Shown here piece after piece: positions 41,301 to 55,500 of a stretch of DNA of 64,000 nucleotides. Within the stretch, counting starts at the first letter, position 1. Each line of letters opens with the position of its first letter. The notes beneath the pieces were generated by a model that saw only the letters and a program-made list of their open reading frames with translations, was not told the origin of the DNA and made no database searches. Source of the stretch: Tetrahymena thermophila SB210 (taxonomy: Eukaryota > Ciliophora > Oligohymenophorea > Hymenostomatida > Tetrahymenidae); assembly GCF_000189635.1 (NCBI RefSeq), contig NW_002475972.1:26993-90992 (forward strand), given 5' to 3'. The translations under genes and the position numbers were made by a program.

Positions 41301-44300
41301 TGATAAACTATAGTAAACTTAATATGAATCGTTGAGTACTATGTTTTATATGTTTTAGTATTAAGCTAAATTAACTTCAGAAGAATAGAGAACTTCTGTC
41401 AAATCAAAAGAAATCAGTGCTTTTTCAGTCAATACATTTAATAAATTAAATTATGTGTTTAAGTATATATTTTATATAGGTGTTTCTTCTTATAATTTTA
41501 GGGAGAAACTCTCTATAAAAGTCATTGAAGGAAACTTATATATGTGAATAAACTTATCTGAGTATAGAAAAATGATATTTTTTTTCTCATCCATTATAAT
41601 TCCCTTTGTTTGATATACTTGAATTTTAAAAAGAGTTACTTCGTTTGTTAAACAATTGCATAAATAAATTGTTGGAGTATTATCAATAACAATTAAGTTT
41701 TAATTTTCTTTAAAGTAGTACACTGAATTATTATCAAATTAACTAGTAGTTTTATATAAAAATAAGATATTATTAGTAAAAATATTTTTAATAAGGATCT
41801 GCTTTTGTTATCCTGTGATTAGAATGTAGATGTTTTTATCTAGATCATAATAAGCTTATGTTAACTCGTATTAGCAAGCATCCTAGTAATTTATTGGATA
41901 GTACTATTAATTTTTCACTATCTGTATTTAGTCTTCTTAGGTATAAATTGCAAGTAGTTAATTTTACACTTTTAGTATAGGATTACAACACAAACCTTCA
42001 TCATAAAATCGAAATAATATCTATTAATAATATAATAATTACATATTTTAATTACTAAAATGAAATAATCTTAAATTTATTTAAAAGAATAAATATATAT
42101 TTATTTATTATTAAATGGTTTCAAAAAATTAAAATTTTAAACATTTTTAAAAAATATTTACTTTATCTAGCAATAGTTTTCCGGTTGTATAATCAAAGAC
42201 CTCGAAACAAGGTTTGCTGAAAATTATTAATTTAGCATCACAATCTAAATCAAATAATATCTAACTCATATCTGAATAAGACCTACAGAACTATGAACTC
42301 CAATCTATTTAAACTTAGCTATTATTATCTTACATCTATATAAATTAAATATATTAGTTAATTAGTAAATATAATGGAATTTAAAATTTTACGTTAATAG
42401 AGTAGATAGTATTTTAGTTGGTTAATGCAACTATAACACCTTACTTCTAGCACACTTTGTATTAAGTTATCCCAAAACCTAGATTGCATATTTATATGTC
42501 TTGAGTATTTGAAAAAGCAGAAAATAAATTTATTGAATTATATTTTACATAAATAAATTCTAGGGAAATCCAATTTAAAACATAAATATTAAGGTCTAAG
42601 AATAGAAAGGTATTCATATTGATAACTTTAAAAACATCTGTTGAATTGTAAATAATAATTTAATTAGGAATTATATCATAAATTGCAATCCAGTTTTGAT
42701 TGTTATCAAATTATTATGCAAGAAATATCTAAAGGTAAGGCTTTAAATTTAAAATGCGATATGGATTATTAAATAAATTTATATGCCAATAAAAGTCATT
42801 TTATGATTAGAAGAAGTGAATTTAAGAATCATCCTATAGTTTTTACCCTATATATAAGTTATCCTCTTGTTATGTTTTGATTATTATCATATTTTAACTA
42901 TCTATGATATTTTCTGATTTCTTGAAGTATTGAGAATCATCTAAACGATAATAGTTAATTGATTAATCAATTGGTTATGTGTTTATAGATGTACTTGTTG
43001 TTGTTAAATTTAGTAATTATTTTGTAAGGAAATCAAATTTGTAAAAATAATAAAATACACAAAAGTACATTTATTTGTCATCATAGAGAAAGTTTTTTAT
43101 GAAAAATCCAGAATAAATTGTACTAATATATTATAGGTCAAATGTATATGCTTATATATTATTAGTTCCTATTATAAATATCTCTTTAGTTATTTAAGAA
43201 GTCAAAAAAGTATTTGTGTAAAAATGATTTATCTTAACTAATTAGTATTCAAGCGTTCTCTTGCTTATAGAAAATGGCTAAAGTTAAAAATCAGCTGTAT
43301 ATAAATAAATAAGATCTCCATCAAAAATTGCAGGCAAATGTTTATCATAATCAATAAAAATAAAATTAGCAAAATTTTAAGTAGGAGAAAAAGTAAAAAT
43401 CTAAACTAAACTCGCCGATACTAAATCAAGCTAATAAAGTGACTAGTCCTTCAGAATCACTAAAAAACTATCTTGTACTACTATAAAAATCCCCTGCATG
43501 TCAGTTAAGTTAGCAAATATTCTTTAATTAGCTAAGTCTATAAATAAGAATGTCTCCATTATTATCAAAATTTTTTTGGATTAGATGTAACAAAGAATAG
43601 ACCTTTCAAAATAACTATTTAAATTATAATTTATTATAAGCTTTTTATTAACAATATCAGTAATAAACTCTTATAAAACTCCGAATTGCGCTGAAAATGA
43701 TGTTATTAAATATTAATTGTCAATTAAACGATGAGTTGCTTTTTACATACTTGACACTTAAAGAGATTATTAAATAGTTGTTAAAATTCTTGGATTTTTT
43801 TAGAGGTTATTTAGTTAGTATATTAGATTTTACTTGCTTATAACAATCTACTAAAGCAAATAATTATTATTTATTGTATAAAATTAAGGTTTTTAAGTTA
43901 TTTAATTTAGATTCAAAATTAGTTAATTCTAAGATATAATATTGAATCGATACCTGTCTTAGCTCATAGCTTGTTAGTAAAGCTAAGTATTTTAGCTTAA
44001 AAATTAATATGGACTAAGAAATTAGAATGAGAAATCATTTGTAATTAAATTTTATTAAATTCGTATGCAATTATTGTAAATTCCAAAGTTATAAGCATCT
44101 GTAATGTATTTATTTAATATAATTTATATTTAATCTTACCATATGAAAAATCCTATTATCTAATAGTCTAATAAATTCTTTTTTATTTATTTAAAATTAA
44201 TGCTTATTTTTGATTAAGTATTTTAGTATTAATAGATAACGTCAGTTAAATTTGCAAATACATAGGAATTCTAGTTTTCAAGTAAAATAAAAAAGCTATT

Positions 44301-45744
44301 TTAAATTTAATTATTATTTGCTATCATAAAATAAAAAAAATCTGTTGAGATTTCCTAATTTATCAAAACTCCATCATAAGTGTCATTAAATTATATTAAT
44401 AATAAACTTTTTCTATATTAATTATATTGTACTACTAAATTAAGAGATTGGCATGAAAATATGTAAGTAGGAGGAAATATTTATAAAACGAGGATCTAGT
44501 CTAAAAGTTCTCCATCTTATTAAAACGTTGATTTATAGTATACATAATCATTAGTTAAATTTGTAATAAGCGTTGAAGATATAATATAATTTTATTTTTA
44601 CAACAATATTTTATCAGGAGCAACACTGAAGCATTTTTTTGACTATGTAAGTGATATAGAAAAGTCTTATTGAAATTTTCCTATCTAATTTGTATTAAAA
44701 AATAATTAATTTGAATATATTAATTAATTTAAGAGTAAATTAAATAATTACAAATAGTTAAGTAGCATCTTAAGACTGAATATAATATGTACTAAATATC
44801 TTTAATAGAATAAAATGATTGATTTATAGCTAAATACTATTAATTTTTTTATTGTTTATGTCATACCAAATTAAAGCTGATGCTTAATTATCTACCATGA
44901 AAACTAGCTTATAAACATCATCTGTGTAAATAATTTTATACTATTACTCTAAATTTTTTTCATCGAATTCTATTTGTAGAGTCTCAAAATTCATAACACT
45001 AAACCTTTATCCTCGCATACATCCACCATACATTCCAGTAAAGAAAAAATAATTTTTACTTTCATCTTATGTTACATCGATTTCAAATGAATTTTTATCT
45101 AGCAGAGTTTATTTAGTTATTATATTCCAATTTATATCCACAATTGCAAAACTACAAGATACTCCACTTATAACCATGTATTGATTCTCTTTAATGATTG
45201 CAATTTCATCCACAAATGTATCCATAATATAGCTAGATAATTGCTAAATTTATGGGCATTCTTAAGTATATTCACAAATCTAGCTATTATAATTCTAATA
45301 ATAAGATTAAAGACAGCTATTTGTGCATTTTCTACTTTCAAAAGGTGGATTAAGAAATTATTAATCAGATTCGCAAATCCCTTTTTTAGCATTGCACTGA
45401 TTATTATTTTTATCAAGCACTAAATTCTGATCACAGACCAGACAAATTTATGAAGAGGTGCACTAAACGCACCCATTGACCTTGCATTTAATGCATCTTT
45501 TGCTTTCACTATCAACAAATTCGCTTTTTCGACATTAAATTTGACAAGTAGAAATATCATCATAACTCAAATAAGAATTTTTTACACAACCAATGCATGA
45601 TTATTGGCTTATATTAAAACAATTTTCACAAACTGATGAACAACTAAGACAAGCTTGAGATAGAGCATCTAATATTTAAGATTTTTAACATATTTGAGCT
45701 AAGCAATATTATACGAATATTAGACTAATTATAATTTTGTACAT
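35315..45744 (-). CDS. P4: fourth tandem giant membrane protein, 3253 aa, the most divergent copy
   Basis: Introns: 44685-44751, 42336-42392, 42021-42161, 37253-37499, 36924-36978, 36176-36225, 35467-35517. Exon lengths 993, 2292, 174, 4521, 274, 698, 658 and 152 total 9762 nt, an exact multiple of three. Its N-terminus differs: MYKIIISLIFVQYCLAQIC, a shorter signal peptide starting at an ATG that is not the one used by its neighbours. Exon 3 has one extra codon and exon 8 is 21 nt longer, ending ...KKIFFYF. Near 43450 a six-base deletion relative to the other copies is again in frame. The intron 4 donor is GTAACA rather than GTAAGA. It lacks the upstream AGAAATTTCT palindrome. The Cys modules, beta-helix and membrane domain are retained, so it appears functional but may be regulated differently. 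Confidence 0.85.
37253..37499 (-). other. Intron 4 of P4 (247 bp, shortest version)
   Basis: Donor GTAACATT and acceptor AAAAAG, phase 0. It lacks the CGCG island of P3 and P5. A modestly G-rich patch (about 37400-37425, GTCTAGGAGTGGAG on the plus strand) lies where the island would be. Confidence 0.8.
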
Positions 45745-46586
45745 TATATATAATCTGATAGTTTTACTTTTATGCTAATTAATCTAATTAAATGAGTAAA
45801 TTCACAAATTTTCTACAATTTTTTTAGCAAAATGTATATATATTTCTTAATAAAAATCAAACTAAGCATTTTTCTCACCTAATTAAATTAAAAACCAAAT
45901 TTGAAATTTTTTGATTCATGAACTATAAAAATCCTACTACATGCTTGTTTAAATATTTCTTCCATACTTCTTAATAGCAAAAGATATTTGATTTGAACAG
46001 CCATTAAATTTATATAATATTTAGAAGAATTAAAGAAGAAACAGTTACCCTTACTTAGATTTTCCTTTATAACAATTATTATGATATTTGAATATTTAAA
46101 AAGATGGTTATATTAAAACAACATAAAATGACATATATAAACTTCTTAATAATTTCCATACAATAAGATAATTTTAACTTAAAGATAACTATTTATTTTT
46201 TTTAAGGAAAGTGAAAAAAAATTAACTCCATTATGTATTGCCCAAGAAAGGAATTTTATTTAAAAATATAAGAATTACAATTTGCTTGAATTAAAGTACA
46301 AAAAAAATTGTGATTTCAGCTATATTGACTTCATATTAATTGAATATTTTCATATTTAATTTAAAGATTCATCCAATTTTAAAGCTTTTATATATATTTA
46401 TATGTATAGTACCCTAGGGTACAGCCTTTTTCAAGGTTATAAAAACTCTGAAATTTTAGATATTAAAATATTAAAAGAAAAAAATCAGTTTAAAATCATA
46501 TTATATCTTAATTTCAGGATTACCAATATAAATAAAAAATATAAACAAATTTAAAAATATTTCATATTTAAATCACAAATAAGACA
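45745..46586. other. Spacer: promoter of P4 and 3' flank of P5
   Basis: 842 bp, AT-rich, no supported gene. The P1-type upstream element is not recognisable; only a TTTAGAAGAATTAAAG stretch near 46020 lies at the equivalent distance. A 14-bp palindrome is at 46409-46422. The end (about 46500-46586) is the shared 3'-flank block. Confidence 0.55.
46409..46422. repeat. Perfect 14-bp palindrome GTACCCTAGGGTAC
   Basis: The sequence equals its own reverse complement and is more than half G+C inside a spacer that is nearly pure A/T. It is about 165 bp beyond the P5 stop codon. It could be a dimeric protein-binding site or an insertion scar; no second copy was noticed. Confidence 0.75.
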
Positions 46587-49500
46587 TCAATAATTTAAAG
46601 GTTTCTATTAATCTAACTTGCTTTCAAATTCTAAAGTATTTAACATTATATTTTAATTTTCTTGATTTTAAACATCATTTTAAAGTGTTATGAAATCTAT
46701 GTTGGTAACTGTTTATTCTTTTTATAAAAATAAATAAATAATTTGAAAAAAAGAAAATAAATTTTTTTACATTAGAGATTATTGTAGGTTCTCCTCATTT
46801 ATTGAGATTAGTCGCTTATTTAGTTAAAATAATTTAAATTGTAGTTATTCTCTTCTTATTTAATGCTGGAAGTCAAAAAATTCAAATTAAGTTTTCTCAC
46901 CTTTTCTAGCTATTTTCTCTCTGAAGGGATAGGCATAAATTAGCTTTCTAGATTAAACTACACCAGCAATTGCTCTTCGTTATAAAAATTGTAATTTTTT
47001 AAGAATTTCAGAAGAAGTCTAAATTTTCTTTAAACTTCTTTTAACTTAATCAAAGATCTTATTTTTTAGTTGCTAATTATTTAAACATTAGTGAATTTAT
47101 TAGGGAATTTTAATTTTAATTTAAAGAGTAAATTCTTAACTAAATTATTATCAGTTTTATTTGCTTTTACTTATATATTTACCATTCCAAATATCAATTG
47201 TAAGAAGAGATATATGTTTGGTAGTATGATAATTAAAATAGTTATCACTTAAAAAACTATTTGTCGGATTTAGCCAGACGAAATCTGCTAAATATAAAAC
47301 AAATTCAAAGATAATATGCAAAGCAAATTAGAAAAATGCTGTAAATCATTGTAATTTTATTAAATATAGGGTTTTGCTTTTCCAACTAAAAAGATATTAA
47401 GTGACATTATGATGTTCATTATCAAAACCTTTATTCAAAAATAGATTAAGTTTTTTAAAAATGAAATGAATTTTTACTTAAATTAATTGATTTTTTTCTT
47501 TGAGTAAAATAAAAATTATGATTAAGGTTGCTTTGTAGATGATCTTATAGAATTCCCAATAGTACATTGTATCTCTAAATCCTGCAAATATGTATGAATA
47601 TTACACTTTAATAAAAAAAGACTTCTTTCCCTTTCTTACAAGATACACTTTAACAAACAAAATAGCAGGTATGATAATTCCATAGATGATCAATAGAGGT
47701 AAGCAAAATATAAAAATATATGGTAAATGATGTTTTGGATCATAACATTTGATATTATAGTCCAAATCCATATACTTTTAATCTCCCATCTAAACGCAGT
47801 TCATAGACTTACTTAAAATAGTAATAACTGAAACAAAATAGTAAAAGTAAATAAAAATTAAAGCAGCTCTGGCATGCCTTATGAATAAATTTTATTTGAA
47901 CTTTAAAAAAATATAACCTATTAAAAAATAGAGGGTTATTATTAAAATAGGCTGCAATAAAGACCAAAGCAATTAATAGAACCACAAAGGTTGTAAACTA
48001 GGGCTCTTTGCATATAAGCAGTCTATAGATTTACTGATAGCTCCTAATGGATTACCTGATATTTATACAGGTACTGAAATAGCCATAAAATTGCTAAATA
48101 AGCTACAAATCAAAGAAAGAATTTGCAAATGATCATTTAGAATCTTAGAAAATATTTTTTGTCTTTCAGATTTATCTAAAATATAATTTTAAATTAATTT
48201 AAATTTATTTTTAAAAATTCTTGATTACATGTGTTGCTTAAAAAAAGAATTCCTGAATTTTTAACATAATGACCTAAAAGTTTAACATACAACTATTTTA
48301 GCAAGCTTCTGACCATAAAAAAAATATAAGCCATTACTACAAAAAACTTTAGTAAATTATTTAAAATAATTAGCATAATATTATCTGAGCATTTATAGCA
48401 TTATTTTTATGTGATTTATTCTGCATACGAATCTTCCCAAATTTAACCATAAATATCACAAGATCTACATATCATGCCTATATATCCTCTAGCACAATTG
48501 AACTTTTTATTTTAAAATTAAATTAGAATAAAATAATTATTTAAAAGTATTTATCTCATTTATTTAATTTGAAATAATTAGAAATTCGATAATTTATCAA
48601 GGATACTCTTCTTGCGCATAGTGCGCCACATCACATAAAAAGCACATATTTAAATGATATTTTTTGTGTTATTTATCTACATTGCCCGAATTTATTACCC
48701 TACAAAATAAAAATACAACAAATGTAAATTTAAATTCTAGGAATATTTTAATTATATTGAATTTAAGTTAATTCTATCTCTTATTTTTAAGTTTAATTAT
48801 CAATTTAAAAAGTGTTTAAATTTTTGCAAAAGTTAGCATTAATATGAAATAATAACCCATAATTTTAAAATATATCAATTCTTAATTCAAATTTTACTTT
48901 GTTTATTTTCTTTATTAGATTAATTATTTGTCTTTCTTTAAAAATTATTTAAAATGCTAAGTTATTAGTTTCTTGATGAAGATGTACTTAAAAGGTTACA
49001 ATATTCATCAGGATATTCTAAGTTAGTTTAAATGGTAAAATGAATTTTTTTCTACATAAATTTTCAACACATTTTTGTATTATAAAAAATTAAATAGATT
49101 GATAAATGGGTATTGTAATATTTTTTTTAATTACTGATTTTTCTTTTTATTTTTGAAAATAAGAAAAGTTTTATTATCAAAAAATAAATATTTTATTCTA
49201 AAAATGCTAATATGAAACAAAAGAGGTATGTTTTATTCTATAAAATCATTTAAAAAGTCTTTTTTTATTTTGCTTTTTCTTTTTAAAATAAATAACCATT
49301 ATAGCTTTGGTACGCGCACACTTTTTAATATCATATTCAGAAAAAGATACCACAAATTATTTCAAATTTAAACAAAATTAATAATCTTACTTTTGATTTA
49401 TTACTTTAAGGTTAACAAACATCAGGATTGTAATTACAATAAATAATATCATCAGTAAATTCATTACTTCTCCAATAACCATTTTTCAACTATATTTTTG

Positions 49501-52500
49501 AACCTGAGCAATAATCAGCAGAGTCTGGACATTTTTTGCATTCACCATCAAGAATATCTAATGAATATTTTCCCTCTGGACAAGACTCACAAATAATAGA
49601 ATTACTAAATTATTTTTGAATCTGCCCTATTTTACATTGATCAAAATTAAGTAGCACTTAAAGATCTAACTAACCTTAATTAATTTAGATATTATTATTT
49701 GAATCAACTAATTGTGGAAACACATTTGATCTTATTTTCATAATCATTGTACTTAATGGCTTATACATAGGCTATACTGTTAAATAAAACCCTCCATTTT
49801 AATAATCACTTGATTTTAAATTTCCTACACATTATATTTATTACACATTTAATTAATCACATGTAATTTCTATATTGATCTATCTAATTATTAGTAAGAC
49901 ATCATCACTTAAGCTACTTTGGTTTTGAATTGATGGGATAAAAACAGGAGTTCCTTCTTCATCAAGAACTTGTATTTTTTTAAAAATAATTTACTCACCA
50001 CTTTAAATTCCTTCTACCTCAAGTTAATTTTATTTGTAATTTATATTATGTAAGCTTTTAATAGAAATATCTTTCTAAGAAATATAAATTTTCCTTAAAG
50101 TTGATCCTAAATTTTTACCATAGATGCTAGCATAATTATTTTAAATGGTATTATTTTGCTTGATACCTTTCTATATTAATAAAACAAAGTCAGGGACTAT
50201 TTATTGATAATAAATTCCACCTCCTATTTGAGCTTTATTTGATTCTATTTGTGAGTTCTTTAATATTAAATTAACTTTGGATAGATTAATAGCTCCTCCA
50301 GTAGATAGCACGGCTTAATTTACAACAAAAGCAGAAAAATTAATATCCAAAGTACCTAAATATTATGTATTTATAAAATTTATTGCACCTCCATTTTTTT
50401 AAAGACATTTATTAGAAATAAAACTTGAGTAATATATATGAACTTTTTAAGTCTCTATTAGTTATAAAGCACCTCCATATCCATTTGAGTTTATATTATC
50501 TTTAAATATACATTTAGCTAATGTAATATTGTAGCATTAATTAACTTGTATAAATGATGAGAATGTGTTTTAATTTAATTTGTTAAGCTTAAGAGTTATA
50601 TAATCTAATGTTACTTAATCTAAGTTATTTAGTAAAATTAGTGAAGCTTCCAAATTAATTTTATTATTAATATATGATGATTTAAGTAACTTTGCCTCCC
50701 GTTAGTATAGCAGCTAGTTATTTTAAAGCTATTATTCATTAACTGATAAGAATGATATAAAGTTATCAAAAAATTAACTATTTTAAATAGTAAAGCTTGT
50801 AATGTTAATAAAATTTATAGCAAATTGATGTTTTTTATTATTTGATAAAGGTTATATATTATCCATCGACATTTTGTTTATTTATAATACTTGAGCAGTC
50901 ATATCTATGATATTAAAATCTGTAAACACCTAACTTACAGTAAAATTTTTAACTTAAATTGAATCAACTTGTAAAAATATTTAAGTTTAGTTAGAATTAA
51001 TAATAATTACATCTTTTATCAATAAACTCTAACAAATAAATTAAACTAGATTAATTTCTAAGTTTTACAAGCTAATCAAGCTAACAGAGTTACTATTTTT
51101 AACTTCTATTTATTATAAACTGGTATGAGATGAAAATAATGCATTAAAAATTGTAGAAAAATGTAATTTAGCCATTTAAATATTTGTGATGTTAGAATTT
51201 TAGATTAATTAGACATTGAAAAGCTAAATATTCTATGATTAAGTAATATTGAGATCAGACACTTCCAGATTGTAAGAATTGTTTAAGTAAAATATTTGCA
51301 AGTTCGAAGAACTAATCACATTAATATTATTGATAGTTATATTTGTATTATTAGTGGCACTAAAAATGCTTTGTAGATTTTGGTTTAATTTCAATTATTT
51401 AATATTTATGTTAGAAAAATAAACATTCTTAATTTAAACTATTGTGTTATTAATCATATTGAATAAAGTATTTGAGATTATGCTTAAGTCAGTTATATTA
51501 AGTTTTTCTATAACAAGTAATTAACAATTTTAAATAATTAATTGTCCAAAGCTTAAGTTTTCTTGTGCAACTATATTTATATTAGTAAGATAAACTTTTT
51601 CAAAATTTTACAAAATCAGTGAATTTTATATGTTTAAAGTTATATCTGACATTTAAAATATTTTCATGAAATTATTTTAATTTAGATTTATTAAACCCAA
51701 GCTCAATGACATTTATTTTATCTAAAAATTTATAATTTATTTTGCATAAGGAATGTTTTCTTACCAACAAATATTACTATTTTAAGAAGTTGAATAATTA
51801 ATCAAAGATAATTATTAACTTACTTAAATTTTGTTAAATAATTATTGAGATAATGATCTAATACATTATTGATCAAGATAAGCTATTTCAATTACTTGAA
51901 GAGTTGTATCAATATGAAAATTTTATAAATTTGAGAGAGTTTATTAAAGCGTTTCTTAAGTACGAATATTCTCTTCAGTTCGATTCTATTGCTCTATACT
52001 AAGATTACATTTATTGTTAGGAGATAATGGTATTACTATTCTTTCTATATCAGACTAAGAAGACAAGATAATTAATAAACTAAATTACCCTTCTTAACTT
52101 TTTATTAGTTACAAAACTTAGACTTGATAATATTTCTTATTTTTTTAAAATAGGACTTAATAATCAGAGTTATATTACAATTATATTAAGTAAATTTTTT
52201 CTTTTTAGATTATTATAAAGTAATTATTAAAATTGATACTTATCATATTTATTGCTTCTTCTATTCCATAATTTATTACAGGAAATTATTCTTAAAAGCT
52301 CAAACCATTATAGATTATTATATCTGTTGGACAAACAGAATATATGAAATTAGAGTCAAAAGTTATTATTGATTGCTTTAAGCATGGATTGAGCATAGAA
52401 TTTATAAATTTCAAGTTCCAATCATAAATATTTGTTATACCTTTATTTAAGACAGCATATATTATTTTTCTAAAAGGATCATTCACAATGTTTGCAATTG

Positions 52501-55500
52501 TAGTTTTTTGAAGTAATAATTGTTAAAATAAATTTGTATTAACATTTAAAATTTAGATAATTGTGTTTTAAGAATCTAATGAAACAATACACACTAAAGA
52601 AGTACTTTAGTTAGGCTCAATATAATCATTAGTATTAAATCTGTCTTCGTATTCAAAAGGGATTTTCCACCAACTATTTTGATAATTCTTAATATCTTTG
52701 GATTAAAGCTTAAACATGAATTAAAATACACTAGTATTTTAAAGATTAATATTATTTATTTTTTTAGTTAAAATATTGAAGGTATAAATTATATTTATAG
52801 AAGGAAGGACTATAAAATCACCAATTATTAAGGCTTAAGAGAAGTCACTCTATGGAAGATTAGAAAAATTAATTTCACTAATTTGCTCAGCTTAAAGGTT
52901 TAATTAGTTTAATTGCAAATTTTGTTAGTATAAAATGAAAATTTGCTACCTTTGTTAATCATAAAAATAGTTGTCTGGACTTTAAGACAATTATATCTTT
53001 TAAATTAATTACAATTTTTCTTTTAATAAATCTACTTCGATTAAGAAAAGGTTATCAAACAATATATAAATAATTTATTTTGTGCTTATTTGTATTAACT
53101 CAGTAAAATAGGGATGAATATTGTACTAATCTTGCAATAACATTAAATAATCAACTAAAACAGCTTATTTAAACAAGTTAATACAATAATTTGCTAAACT
53201 ATAATAAACTTAATATTAGTCGTTGAGTACTATGTTTTATATATTTTGGTATTAAGCTAAATTAACTTCAGAAGAATAGAGAACTTCTGTCAAATCAAAA
53301 GAGATTAGTGTAGTTTAAGTCAATACGTTTAATAAATTAAACTAAGCATTTAAGTATATATTTTGAATAGGAGTTTCTTCTTATTATTGCAAGGAAAAAC
53401 TCTCTACAAATTTCATTTAAGGATACTAATATATGTGAATAAACTTATCTGAATATAAAAAAATGATGTTTTTTATCTCGTCCATTATGATTCCCTTTGT
53501 TTGATATACTTGAATTTTAAAAAGAGTCATATTTTTTGTTTTACAATCACATAAATAAATTATTGGAGTATTATCAATAACAATTAAACTTTTTTATTTT
53601 TAAAAATAGTATGCTAAGTTATTTTCAAAATGGTTAGTAGTTTTATATAAAAAGAATGTGCTATTAGTAAAAACATTGATAATAAAGATCTATTTTTTTG
53701 ATCCAGTGAGGAGAATATAGATATCTTTTTCTAGATCATAGTGTGATTACGTTAATTCATACTAACAAATATCCTTGTAATTTATTAGTTAATCTTAATT
53801 TTTTTTGATGATATGGATTTAATTTTCTAAGGTATAAACAGCAAACAGTTAATTATCCACTTTTATTATTGGATTAGAACATAAATTCACACCATAATAT
53901 TGAGGCAAAGACTATTTAATAAATAATTAAGTCATAAATTTAACAAGTATAATGAAATAAATTTTAACTATATTTTAATGATAATATTACATTAAGTTTA
54001 TTTTTAAATGCTATTATGAAATTAAAAATATTTGAATTTATGAAAAAATACTTACTTAATATTCATATGGTTATCCACTTGTATAATCAAAGACATAGAA
54101 ACAAGGTTTGCTCAAAATTATTTTTTTTTCATTACAATCTAAATCAAATAATATCTCACTCAAATCTAAGTAAGGCAGACATTATAATTAACTCAAATTT
54201 ATTTAAATTTAACTAAAATCTAACATCTATTTATAAAATAAATAAATAAAATATTAAGAATTAAATTTGATTAACAATTTTACGTTTATAGAGTAGATGG
54301 TATTTTAGCTGGTTAATGTAACTATAATATTTTGCTACTAGCATACTCTATACTTCAATATCTTAGAATCTAAAATGCATATTTGCTTATCTTGAGTATT
54401 TGAAAAAGCAGAAAAAAAATACAGCGAATTATTTTTTACATAAATAAATTATAGAGAAATCCAATTTAAAACATAAACACTTATGTCTGACCAAAGCTAG
54501 AAATTCAAATTGATAACTTTAAAAACATCTGTTGAATTGTAAATAGTAATTTAATTAGAGCTCTTATCATAAATTGCAATCCAGTTTTAATCATTATCAA
54601 ATTATTATGCAAGAAATATCTAACTCTAAGGAATTAAATATAAAATATGATAAGGACTATTAAATAAATTTTTATGCCAATAGAATTCATTTTATGATTA
54701 GAAGAAGTGAATTTAAGAATCATCATATTAAGTTTACCCTATATATATGTTATCAACTTGTTATGTTTTAATTATTATCATATTTTAACTATCTATGACA
54801 TTTTCTGATTTCTTGTAGTATCGCGTATCATCTAAACGATAATAATTAATTTTTTAATCAATTGGTTAATTTTTTATAGATGTACTTGTAGTTGTTAAAT
54901 TTAATAATTGTTTTGTAAGTAGATCAAATTTATAAAAAATGTCAAATTCACAAAAGTATATTGATTTATCATCATAGAAAAAATCTGTTATGAAGAATCC
55001 AGATTAAACTCTATCAAAATTTTATAGGTCAAATGAATAAGCTAAAATATCATTAAATCCAATAGCAAATATCTCTTTAGTTATTTATGAAGTCAAAAAA
55101 AAGTTTGTATAAAATATACCTAAATTAACTAACTAGTATTTAAGTGTTCTACTGCTTATTGAAAATGGTTAAAATAAATTGCCAGCTGATTTCAAATAAA
55201 TAAGATCTCCATCAAAAATTACAGGTAATTTTTTATCTCTATCAATAAACATAAAATTTTCAAAATTTTAAGAAGGAGAAAAGCTAAAAATCTAAGTTAA
55301 ACTAGCTGTTACTAAATCAAGCTAGTAAAGTGACTAATCCTGAAGGTTGAGAATCACTAAAAAATTATCTTGTACAACGATAAAACTGCCCTATATGTTA
55401 GTCAAATTAGCAAATATTCTTTGATTTGCTAAGTCTACTAATAAGAATATTTCTAATATTATCAATATTTATTTGGATTAAATGTAACATACATTAGACC

